Assembly: GCA_018334525.1 (NCBI GenBank)
Contig: JAGXLT010000030.1
Location: 1-7,842, forward strand
Length of the DNA stretch: 7,842 nucleotides
Direction: 5' to 3'
Source of the DNA: Gammaproteobacteria bacterium
GTDB lineage: Bacteria; Pseudomonadota; Gammaproteobacteria; Nitrococcales; Nitrococcaceae
Shown: one piece after another, positions 1-5,692 of the stretch
Layout: every line of letters starts with the position of its first letter
Position numbering within the stretch: the first letter of the stretch is position 1
Notes under the pieces: model-generated
Seen by the model: the letters and a program-made list of their open reading frames with translations, nothing else
What the model was told of the DNA's origin: nothing
Database searches by the model: none
Translations under genes and position numbers: made by a program

Positions 1-1522
1 GGACTTCAGTGGTCATAGAGGTTAACAGGTAGATCGCCAGCAATGTCAAAAAGGGATTGTCCGCTGTAAGCCCAATAACCTGTATGCCAATAATCTCGGC
101 GGCACCGCTATTGCTTAACGACTGCCCCAGCCCAATTGCAGCGCCAATTACCAGTAAAACATCCCAGCGTATCGCGCGTAATGCCTCGCCCAGATTAATA
201 CAGCGGGTCACAATCAGTGCAATAACGGCAAGCAATGCGGCATTAAGCATCGTTACCCAGGGTGATGCGGCTAATAGCACCATGACGCCCATTATCGGTA
301 GCGCAATTGGTGCTTTTTCATGCCGCACAGCGCTTGAGTCGTTAACGCCACTGACTAGATAAAAATCACGGCTGTCACGATGCTCATCAATAAACTCCGG
401 GTGAGTTTCCAGTAACAGCGTATCGCCGGGGCGTAAGACAATATCGCCGATTTTGCCTTTGAGTTGCCGGCTGCCGCGCGAAACTGCAATCACAGCGGCG
501 CGATAACGCTCGCGGAAACGACCTACGCGAATGCTGCGACCAATCAAAGGGCAGGTCTCTGCAACCACAGCCTCAACCAGGCAGCGTTCTGCCTTTGGTG
601 CATCGAGATTTTCAACCGCATCGGTCGCAGGGCGCAGTCCGCGCATTTGGTGCAAATCGACCACTGAGTCGAGAATACCAACAAGGACGAGTCGGTCGCC
701 GCCTTGCAGGCGTTCATTTGGCCCAACAGCAGGAATAATGCGGCCATGGCGCTCAATTTCGGCCAAAAACAGACCGGGCAGATGGCGCAGGCCGGCTTCT
801 TCTACGGTCTGATCGACCAGCGCGCCTTCTTCTTCAACCTCTACCTCAACCGTGTAGCGTTTGGGATCAAGTTGTTCGCGACGCGCATCCGCGCGGTCGG
901 GCAGCAATAAGCCCGACATCAAAACGATGTATAGCAGACCGAGGAATAAAGCCGGAATGCCAATCCAGGCAAGATCAAATAGCGCAAGGCCCGGGCCATC
1001 ACGTTCTATAAGCAGCTCGTTGACTATTAAATTGGTGCTCGTGCCAATTAAGGTGCAGGTGCCACCCAAGATAGCCGCATAGCTTAGGGGTAGATAAAGC
1101 CGTGATGCCGGTACTTTCAGTCGGCGCGCCAGATCATCAATTACCGGCAGAAAAACGGCCACAATCGGTGTGTTATTCAGAAAGGCGCTCAAGCCGGCAA
1201 CGGGGGTGAGTAACCGTATTTGGGCCGAGGCAAGCCCGTTTGCCTGGCCCAGCAAAGGTTGAATAAGCCACTGAATTGCGCCTGTGCGGGTAAGCCCGTT
1301 GGCCACCGCGAAAAGCAGCCCCACGGTAATCAGTCCGATATTCCCAAAGCCTGAGGCAGCCTCGCCGGCATTCAGTAGACGGCTGGTGCCCGTGAAGGCC
1401 GCAGTGGTCATTAACACGGCAAGCGCAGTAAATAAGGCGGCAAGTGGCGATGCCCGATGCGATGCCATAGCAATCAGCGCGCCAAGAACGACGCCAAGGG
1501 TGAGCCAGCCCTCCCACAACAT
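1..1522 (-). CDS. SLC13/DASS-family permease with two TrkA-C domains (partial, C-terminus off window)
   Basis: A single open frame runs from ATG at 1522 to the left edge without a stop (507 codons seen). It encodes an inner-membrane ion-coupled anion transporter of the SLC13/DASS type; sulfate, dicarboxylate and other anions are known substrates in the family, and the substrate here cannot be told. Residues 1-207 are hydrophobic and carry the half-repeat motifs LNNTPIVAVFLP (115-126) and GGTCTLIGTSTNLIVN (153-168). Residues about 220-290 and 310-375 are soluble, beta-rich TrkA-C/RCK_C modules (for example GGDRLVLVG and RPGDTLLLE), as in SAC1-like permeases. Membrane segments resume near 394, and the visible end, LLTSMTTEV, is where the second-half TEV(x)TNN motif begins. 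About 90-100 residues are probably missing, judging by the usual length of about 600. The start is supported by AAAGGGG upstream. It follows the ProQ-like gene by 11 bases, so the two are probably co-transcribed. Confidence 0.9.
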   Translation of the reverse strand, partial: MLWEGWLTLGVVLGALIAMASHRASPLAALFTALAVLMTTAAFTGTSRLLNAGEAASGFGNIGLITVGLLFAVANGLTRTGAIQWLIQPLLGQANGLASAQIRLLTPVAGLSAFLNNTPIVAVFLPVIDDLARRLKVPASRLYLPLSYAAILGGTCTLIGTSTNLIVNELLIERDGPGLALFDLAWIGIPALFLGLLYIVLMSGLLLPDRADARREQLDPKRYTVEVEVEEEGALVDQTVEEAGLRHLPGLFLAEIERHGRIIPAVGPNERLQGGDRLVLVGILDSVVDLHQMRGLRPATDAVENLDAPKAERCLVEAVVAETCPLIGRSIRVGRFRERYRAAVIAVSRGSRQLKGKIGDIVLRPGDTLLLETHPEFIDEHRDSRDFYLVSGVNDSSAVRHEKAPIALPIMGVMVLLAASPWVTMLNAALLAVIALIVTRCINLGEALRAIRWDVLLVIGAAIGLGQSLSNSGAAEIIGIQVIGLTADNPFLTLLAIYLLTSMTTEV

Positions 1523-1533
1523 GCCTTGCCCCT

Positions 1534-2010
1534 TTAGTCTTTGCGGTTGAAGTGTTCAGCCAGGCGATTCAGCTTTGCAGCACGACGTTCTTCCGCTGCC
1601 GCCTCGGCTTGTGCTTCGCGGCGTGCTGCTGCAGCCACTTTTTGTTGTGTCCGTCGCTCTTTAGCCGCGGCGATGGCTTCAGGTGATACCGCTTCGACGG
1701 TTTCGCCCTGCAGGTCAATTCTGGGTTTCCCTTCAATAATCGCCTGCAGATAGGCCGGGGAGCCGGTATATCTTGCCAGCGCTTGCCTTATAAGCCATGC
1801 GGGGGTCTCCGCTAGCGTGGCATGCTCGCTTATCGCCGTTTTCAGGGTTGCCTGAATACCAATTGCCAGCGGGCGCACAGCAGCTCTATCTGCGGTAAAG
1901 CACTGCGGGAAGTGCTCGCAGAGTTCCTGCAAGAACGCTCGGGTGCGTTCAGCGCGTTTACGCTTTTGATTGCCGGTTGTCCCCATATCCGAAAGCATAC
2001 CCGAATGCAT
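1534..2010 (-). CDS. ProQ/FinO-domain RNA-binding protein (short, no C-terminal Tudor-like domain)
   Basis: 158 residues from the first ATG. Residues about 24-120 match the ProQ/FinO RNA chaperone fold: HFPQCF (33-38), RPLAIGI (46-52), ALARYTGSPAYLQAI (77-91) and PRIDLQGE (96-103), aligning with ERFPHCF, RPLKIGI, ALRLYTSSWRYL and TRVDLDGN of E. coli ProQ. The Arg before YT is the conserved RNA-binding arginine position. Residues about 112-150 form an Ala/Arg/Glu-rich, probably helical charged tail; the Tudor-like domain of full ProQ is absent, making this a minimal ProQ of the kind found in many proteobacteria. Likely role: binding structured sRNAs or mRNA 3' ends. The start is uncertain: ATGs at 2010, 1998 and 1986 are in frame, none has a good Shine-Dalgarno, and a TGA lies just upstream of 2010. 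The best promoter would favour 1986 (MGTTGNQKRKR). It is the first gene of a likely two-gene unit with the permease. Confidence 0.88.
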   Translation of the reverse strand: MHSGMLSDMGTTGNQKRKRAERTRAFLQELCEHFPQCFTADRAAVRPLAIGIQATLKTAISEHATLAETPAWLIRQALARYTGSPAYLQAIIEGKPRIDLQGETVEAVSPEAIAAAKERRTQQKVAAAARREAQAEAAAEERRAAKLNRLAEHFNRKD

Positions 2011-2020
2011 CGCGACTCAA
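1994..2020 (-). promoter_or_regulatory. Candidate sigma-70 promoter for the ProQ-like gene
   Basis: On the minus strand TTGAGT (2020-2015) and TATGCT (1999-1994) are separated by 15 bases, shorter than the ideal 17. Transcription would begin near 1987, one base before the in-frame ATG at 1986, giving a nearly leaderless mRNA and excluding the ATGs at 2010 and 1998. The alternative is a promoter further upstream inside the divergent gene. Consensus match only. Confidence 0.3.
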
Positions 2021-2045
2021 CAGACTGCGCGTGCGGCTGTATGAT
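2017..2045 (+). promoter_or_regulatory. Candidate sigma-70 promoter for the 2081-3871 operon
   Basis: TCAACA (2017-2022, 4/6 to TTGACA) and TATGAT (2040-2045, 5/6 to TATAAT) lie 17 bases apart, giving a predicted start near 2052 and a leader of about 29 bases. Its -35 element overlaps that of the divergent candidate (2015-2020), so both could not be occupied at once. Consensus match only. Confidence 0.42.
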
Positions 2046-2066
2046 GTCGACATGGCCCCGCTGTAA

Positions 2067-2073
2067 AAGGAGG
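2067..2073 (+). promoter_or_regulatory. Strong ribosome binding site of the 139-aa ORF
   Basis: AAGGAGG lies 7 bases before the ATG at 2081, a near-perfect Shine-Dalgarno. It is the main support that the otherwise unrecognised ORF starting at 2081 is a real gene and that its start is correct. Confidence 0.8.
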
Positions 2074-2080
2074 CAAAGTA

Positions 2081-2500
2081 ATGAATTCCGATGCCCTGAT
2101 CTCTAAAGAAATTCTTTTGCAGATTTTGGAAGAAAGCCCATTTGAGCATATGGATAGTAGTGTGCATGTGATGGACAGTAGTGTTGGTAAAGGCCATGAG
2201 CTTGCTGGCGTGTCTATCTACGGTAACGAACGGGGCTGGACAGCGCAGATCAACTGGCGTGCTGTAATCGATGCCGACGAAATTACATTGCGTGTGGGTG
2301 ATGGCGATACGGGGGAGCGGGCCTATGAGCTGCGTGATGAGCATCGCTCACGAATCGCTGTGGGTAATGCGGATGGTGCTGTTGCCAGTCCGGAGGAGAT
2401 TTCAGCCGTGGTTGCGAAATCCCGGTTAGCGCGCAGCTGGGAGTCTGATGTGCTGGGTGTGCTGCGGGATACGCGTGAGCGACAGGCAACCGTTCATTGA
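2081..2500 (+). CDS. Hypothetical protein, 139 aa, first gene of the UDG-creatininase operon
   Basis: I do not recognise a family. The protein is acidic and soluble, with no signal peptide or membrane segment. Residues 7-19 (ISKEILLQILEES) look like an amphipathic helix. Residues 24-37 contain two copies of MDSSV seven residues apart. The middle (about 43-85, GVSIYGNERGWTAQINWRAV then ITLRVGDG) looks like a small beta-rich domain, followed by a charged helical C-terminus. A strong AAGGAGG at 2067-2073 fixes the start. The stop overlaps the next gene by 26 bases, indicating translational coupling with the UDG-like gene. The context suggests a partner of the UDG-like or creatininase enzyme, or an unrelated neighbour of the divergent ProQ-like gene; sequence alone does not decide. 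Confidence 0.75.
   Translation: MNSDALISKEILLQILEESPFEHMDSSVHVMDSSVGKGHELAGVSIYGNERGWTAQINWRAVIDADEITLRVGDGDTGERAYELRDEHRSRIAVGNADGAVASPEEISAVVAKSRLARSWESDVLGVLRDTRERQATVH
2150..2184 (+). repeat. Short in-frame direct repeat, two 14-mers at 21-base spacing
   Basis: ATGGATAGTAGTGT (2150-2163) and ATGGACAGTAGTGT (2171-2184) differ at one silent position and encode MDSSV twice, seven codons apart, inside the hypothetical protein. It could be a recent small duplication or a two-unit heptad-length motif. Confidence 0.6.
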
Positions 2501-3125
2501 CGCGGGCCTCCGGGCTCTGGCTGCCGACCTGAAGGGTATTGACCGCAGTGTGTACACGGCTGCCGGTAGAGACCCTTGTGAGCCCATTTTTGGTCTTGGC
2601 CCGGCGCATGCAAAGATCGCCTTTTTTGGCCGGGATCCCGGGCGTGAGGAGGTTGAGGTGGGTATGCCGTTTGTTGGTGCCGGTGGCCGTCAGATTCGGA
2701 ATGTATTGCACGCACGTCAACCTGAAACAGCCGGGGATGCGTATTTTTGGGTCAATACGGTTCCTTATAAGCCAATGGGTAATAAGGCCTGGTCAATGTC
2801 GGTCAAGCGCCAGTTTCAACCATTAGTGTCCGAAGTATTGCTCACGCAGTGGCAGGGTGTCGACATCATTACCCTGGGGCGAGAGGCATTTTTTTGGTTT
2901 GCCATCGCCCAAAGCAAATTGGTGGCTGAAGTAATTAAAGCCCATTGGGCATCCTCTGATCGGTTTACCAACAGTCTGCAGATTGACTATCAAGGCCCGG
3001 CATCGGTGACCGGGCGGACGCTGAGATTACATCCCCTGCCGCATCCTTCCCCATTAAATGCCGTCTGGTTTAAGCGCTTCCCGGATATGCTGGCCACTCG
3101 TCTCGATGCGTTGGAGCATAGTTAA
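2475..3125 (+). CDS. Uracil-DNA glycosylase superfamily protein (non-Fe-S type)
   Basis: From GTG 2475, 216 residues with the UDG alpha/beta fold signatures. Motif 1 is FFGRDPGREEVEVGMPFVGA (50-69), like the GEAPGxxEDxxGxPFVG of family 4/5 glycosylases, followed by VNTVPYKPMGNKAW, the position of their N(x)VKCRPPxNR strand. The C-terminal motif HPSPLN (190-195) resembles HPSPLS of family 1 Ung. Only one cysteine (C35) is present, so the four-Cys Fe-S cluster of families 4 and 5 is absent. The family normally hydrolyses the N-glycosidic bond of uracil or damaged bases in DNA; activity of this branch is unproven. ATG 2448 is an alternative start (GGGAG 4 bases upstream), but its extra residues, MCWVCCGIR, read like translation of the upstream gene, and conserved-looking sequence begins at SDRQPF. 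The stop overlaps the creatininase ATG in TAATG, so the two are coupled. Confidence 0.82.
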   Translation: MSDRQPFIDAGLRALAADLKGIDRSVYTAAGRDPCEPIFGLGPAHAKIAFFGRDPGREEVEVGMPFVGAGGRQIRNVLHARQPETAGDAYFWVNTVPYKPMGNKAWSMSVKRQFQPLVSEVLLTQWQGVDIITLGREAFFWFAIAQSKLVAEVIKAHWASSDRFTNSLQIDYQGPASVTGRTLRLHPLPHPSPLNAVWFKRFPDMLATRLDALEHS

Positions 3126-3871
3126 TGGCAATTTTTGATTGGAAAATGCTGGCGGCACCGGACATACCGGCGTTAATGGCGCAGTCCCCGGTCGCAATCC
3201 TGCCGTTTGGTGCTTTTGAGCAGCATGGCCCACACCTTCCGTTTGCCACCGATTGTCTTTTAGCAGAATCGCTGGTGGACGATGCACTGGCCCAGCTGCC
3301 CGAATCCATTTCGGTGCTGCGGCTGCCGCTCATGCCGATTGGCGATAGCATTGAACATCAGACTTTTGCCGGCACGCTATCGGTAGAGCCGGATACCCTT
3401 CAGGCAATGGCGTATGAATGCGGTGCCGGCTTTGCGGCCGCAGGCGGTCGGCAGCTCATTTTCTTTAGCGGCCATGGGGGCAATAAAGCGGGCCTGGATA
3501 TTGCTGCGACGCGCTTGCGCCGCGATATGGGATTATACGTGGCCAGCATTTGCTACTTTGATTGGGCCATACCCGAGCATGTCTTACCGTCGTCGGTGCG
3601 CCGGTATGATTTGCACGGCGGCGCGATTGAGACTGCCTTAATGCGCCATTTTATGCCGGAGCGGGTGCGAGACGAAGCGGTAGCCGACTGGCAGCCGGAC
3701 TGCGCGCCTGCTCTGCTTGACGGGCAATTAGCCTGGATGGCAGAAGACCTTGGCCCGGCAGGTGTTGCCGGCAATGCCACCTTGGGCACACGTGCGCTCG
3801 GTGAGCAGCTGGCCGCGCATTATGCGGCTGCGCTTAACCAGCTGATTACCGAGGTGGCTGATCTTCGGTAA
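3125..3871 (+). CDS. Creatininase-family amidohydrolase (possible ArfB-like formamide deformylase)
   Basis: 248 residues, the usual length of the creatininase (creatinine amidohydrolase) family of metal-dependent amidases. Visible motifs: FGAFEQHGPHLPFATD (28-43) with metal-ligand candidates E32, H34 and D43; SGHGGN (115-120), the GHGGN form rather than that of true creatininases; DLHGGAIET (162-170); and GVAGNATLGTRALGEQ near the C-terminus. The family includes archaeal ArfB, which deformylates the formamidopyrimidine (FAPy) made from GTP in riboflavin and F420 biosynthesis, and MftE. The convergent neighbour is GTP cyclohydrolase II and the next gene a RibD-type reductase, so a pyrimidine deformylase fits better than creatinine breakdown; this is inference. 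GGAG 9 bases upstream supports the ATG, which shares its A with the UDG-like stop codon. The last 26 bases overlap the cyclohydrolase gene tail to tail. Confidence 0.9.
   Translation: MAIFDWKMLAAPDIPALMAQSPVAILPFGAFEQHGPHLPFATDCLLAESLVDDALAQLPESISVLRLPLMPIGDSIEHQTFAGTLSVEPDTLQAMAYECGAGFAAAGGRQLIFFSGHGGNKAGLDIAATRLRRDMGLYVASICYFDWAIPEHVLPSSVRRYDLHGGAIETALMRHFMPERVRDEAVADWQPDCAPALLDGQLAWMAEDLGPAGVAGNATLGTRALGEQLAAHYAAALNQLITEVADLR
3846..3871. repeat. Inverted repeat forming both stop codons of a convergent overlap
   Basis: TTACCGA (3846-3852) and TCGGTAA (3865-3871) are perfect 7-bp complementary arms around a 12-base loop. The repeat spans exactly the 26-base overlap of the creatininase and GTP cyclohydrolase II genes; its outer three bases are the TAA stop of one gene on each strand. 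A hairpin could form in both transcripts. No T-run follows on either strand, so it is not a classical intrinsic terminator, but it could weakly terminate transcription or protect 3' ends. Confidence 0.6.
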
Positions 3872-4955
3872 GGATATCGTCAAGCAAATGGCCGGCACGA
3901 TCTGATTTAGCATTCAGATAACGCGCGTTGTGATGGTTGAGCTTACCCAGTACCGCCTCCCGGCCTTTCACAGTGATGCCAGCCGCTTCAAGGGCGTTAA
4001 TTTTTGCGGGGTTATTGGTGAACAGCGTTAATTGCTTAATTCCTAGGTCCTGCAGAATGGCAGCCGTGCCCTCATACTGGCGTTCATCATCGCCAAATCC
4101 TAATTCTGCATCTGCATCAATCGTGTCATATCCACTATCCTGTAGTGTATAGGCGCGCAATTTGTTGGCTAAACCAATGCCGCGGCCTTCCTGATCGAGA
4201 TATAACAAAACACCTCCGCCAGCTTCGGCGATGCCGGCAATGCCGCTGCGAAGTTGCTCACCACAGTCGCAGCGTAGCGATCCAAATAAATCCCCCGTCA
4301 GGCAGGCAGAGTGCAGCCGTACCGCCGGTGCTTCAGGCCATTTATTGGGATCACCCACAATTACGGCGACATGCTCACCCAGGCCGTCGGGTTCGCGGTA
4401 CAGTACAAAGCGTGCTTCTTCTGATTCGCTTAGCGGGACACTTGCCTCGCTGACACGCTCCGGTTTTGCGATGGTCTGCGCGGTAATTTGATGCAGCAAA
4501 GATCTTGGCACGGCAAGCAGCTCACCTTCGATAACCTGCTGTGCCAGGATGGCGGTATATTGCGGCGCGACGCTGGCGGAGATCAGACAAGGCAGCAAGC
4601 GTGCTCGCCTAGCCAGTGCGATCGCGGCGGTATCCATCAGATGCACTTCGGTTAGCGGCGCTATCTGTTCCTTTGCAATGCCGGCACAGCATAAACCGGC
4701 CAATGCTTCGATATTCGGTGTGTCAGCCAGTGATAATGCAACCGGCTCGGTACCCTTTGTGGAATAACCAAGAGAGCGGGCACGATGAGAGGTTATCAAC
4801 AGCCGTAAAGGCTTTTCGGTAAATGCATTGAGCATTTGCAGTCGGTTTGCGTTGAGTGTCTCTACGGCCAGAATTAAACTGGGATCCCGTTCATCGTTTA
4901 AAAAAAGTGGCTCGCCGCTTCTAAGCTCTGCCAGCGCCCGTCGGATGCGTTGCAT
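3846..4955 (-). CDS. GTP cyclohydrolase II with degenerate RibB-like N-terminal domain
   Basis: 369 residues. The C-terminal half (about 183-360) is a full GTP cyclohydrolase II, which opens the GTP imidazole ring to 2,5-diamino-6-ribosylamino-pyrimidinone phosphate. It carries zinc ligands C218, C229 and C231 (HSACLTGDLFGSLRCDCG), DQEGRGIGL (254-262), the active-site tyrosine Y269 in LRAYTLQ, D290/R292 in DDER, T313 and K318. One oddity is Ala217 where E. coli RibA has Glu53 in HSECLTGD. The N-terminal half starts like RibB (IRRALAELRSGEPLF, then DERDPSLILAVETL) but lacks the DRENEGD acidic loop and has no PGHVFPL or GHTEA motif; it is also shorter, about 175 residues. DHBP synthase activity is therefore not expected. 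I avoid the symbol ribBA because only one half looks active. AAGGAGG lies 4 bases before the ATG. It diverges from the RibD-type gene by 35 bases and converges on the creatininase gene. An ordinary ribA or ribBA presumably exists elsewhere. Confidence 0.92.
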   Translation of the reverse strand: MQRIRRALAELRSGEPLFLNDERDPSLILAVETLNANRLQMLNAFTEKPLRLLITSHRARSLGYSTKGTEPVALSLADTPNIEALAGLCCAGIAKEQIAPLTEVHLMDTAAIALARRARLLPCLISASVAPQYTAILAQQVIEGELLAVPRSLLHQITAQTIAKPERVSEASVPLSESEEARFVLYREPDGLGEHVAVIVGDPNKWPEAPAVRLHSACLTGDLFGSLRCDCGEQLRSGIAGIAEAGGGVLLYLDQEGRGIGLANKLRAYTLQDSGYDTIDADAELGFGDDERQYEGTAAILQDLGIKQLTLFTNNPAKINALEAAGITVKGREAVLGKLNHHNARYLNAKSDRAGHLLDDILTEDQPPR

Positions 4956-4990
4956 TATGCCTCCTTATTATTGTTCAGAAGGAATAGACC
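4956..4990. promoter_or_regulatory. 35-bp divergent intergenic region holding two ribosome binding sites
   Basis: It contains AAGGAGG on the minus strand (4966-4960) for the cyclohydrolase gene and AGAAGGA on the plus strand (4977-4983), 7 bases before the RibD-type ATG at 4991. There is almost no room for promoters, so each gene's promoter must lie inside the 5' coding part of the other. A TATTAT at 4966-4971 could be a plus-strand -10 element, but I see no convincing -35 partner. Confidence 0.6.
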
Positions 4991-5692
4991 ATGGAGCTGG
5001 ATAACAATTCCCCATATGGCCCATTACTGGAAGATCAGCCCCATCCTCCACAGGTGATTGCACAATTAGGGCAGAGTTTAGATGGACGCATCGCCACCGC
5101 TACCGGGCACTCTCATTATGTGACAGGTCAGGCTGATCGGGTTCACCTGCACCAACTGCGTGCCCTCTGCGATGCAGTTCTTATAGGACCCGGCACGCTG
5201 ATCAAGGATAACCCACAACTGACAGTACGGCATGTTGATGGGCCAAATCCGCTACGCGTTGTGATGGCTCCTCGAGTGCCTTTTGATACGCAGTATGCCG
5301 TTTTTAACGATTTCCAGGCGCCCACTTTATTATTGCTACCACCGGATCAGGCAATATCAATGCCCGATCATATTGAATGCCTTTCCCCGCAGCCATACAC
5401 CCCACAGGGCATTTTGAGGGCATTAGCTAAAAGAGGGGTGCAGCGATTATTGGTTGAAGGCGGGGCGACAACGGTGTCTGCCTGGTTCGCTGCTGATTTG
5501 CTTGACTGGCTTTTTTTAACGATTGCACCCGTAGTCATCGGCGCAGGACCCACAGGCCTCAGCCTACCGCCGATTACTCATATGGATCAGGCTAAACGTT
5601 TGCCTGTTGAACGCTTTGCGTTGGATGAAGATGTGTTATTCAGGCTGGACTGCCGCGTCGCAAAAGGACGAGAAGCCCCGGCAGCGCGGTGA
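4991..5692 (+). CDS. Stand-alone RibD C-terminal (RibD_C/ArfC-type) reductase
   Basis: 233 residues, the size of single-domain pyrimidine reductases. The family uses NADPH to reduce the ribosyl group of a ribosylamino-pyrimidinone phosphate to ribityl, and is related to dihydrofolate reductase. Motifs in order: SLDGRIA (29-35), G-H-S-H-Y-V-T-G (39-46), HQLRALCDAVLIGPGTLIKD (54-73), NPQLTVR (74-80), LLVEGGATT (153-161) and PVVIGAGPTGL (180-190). There is no N-terminal deaminase: the zinc HAE and PCxxxxxxxxC motifs of bifunctional RibD are absent and the first 20 residues form a short tail. It therefore resembles archaeal ArfC or fungal Rib7, in whose pathways reduction precedes deamination. 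AGAAGGA 7 bases before the ATG supports the start. The 3' end overlaps the membrane-protein gene by 53 bases, tail to tail. It probably acts on the product of the neighbouring cyclohydrolase (inference). Confidence 0.9.
   Translation: MELDNNSPYGPLLEDQPHPPQVIAQLGQSLDGRIATATGHSHYVTGQADRVHLHQLRALCDAVLIGPGTLIKDNPQLTVRHVDGPNPLRVVMAPRVPFDTQYAVFNDFQAPTLLLLPPDQAISMPDHIECLSPQPYTPQGILRALAKRGVQRLLVEGGATTVSAWFAADLLDWLFLTIAPVVIGAGPTGLSLPPITHMDQAKRLPVERFALDEDVLFRLDCRVAKGREAPAAR

Noticed and set aside
464..910. Plus-strand open frames opposite the permease gene.
   Set aside because: They have no family resemblance or ribosome binding sites, and the minus-strand frame reads as a continuous SLC13/TrkA-C protein.
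1173..1517. A 114-residue minus-strand open frame starting near the permease start.
   Set aside because: It is an out-of-frame shadow: the frame from ATG 1522 carries LNNTP and GGTCTLIGTSTN motifs through the same bases.
2448..2474. ATG 2448 as start of the UDG-like gene.
   Set aside because: Not excluded because GGGAG lies nearby, but the added residues MCWVCCGIR look non-homologous and would enlarge the overlap to 53 bases; GTG 2475 preferred.
3125..3871. True creatinine degradation enzyme.
   Set aside because: No creatinase, sarcosine oxidase or other creatinine-pathway gene is near, and the GHGGN-type motif fits the wider amidohydrolase family.
5000..5014. GGATAACAATTCCCC, matching the lac operator right half as in common expression vectors.
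   Set aside because: Only one half-site is present, it lies inside the RibD-type coding sequence (LDNNSP), and no other vector-like sequence surrounds it; most likely coincidence.
3125..5692. A housekeeping riboflavin operon.
   Set aside because: No ribE, ribH, ribF or RibD deaminase is present, the RibB half is degenerate, the genes are on alternating strands and their neighbours are tailoring enzymes; I also see no FMN riboswitch-like leader.
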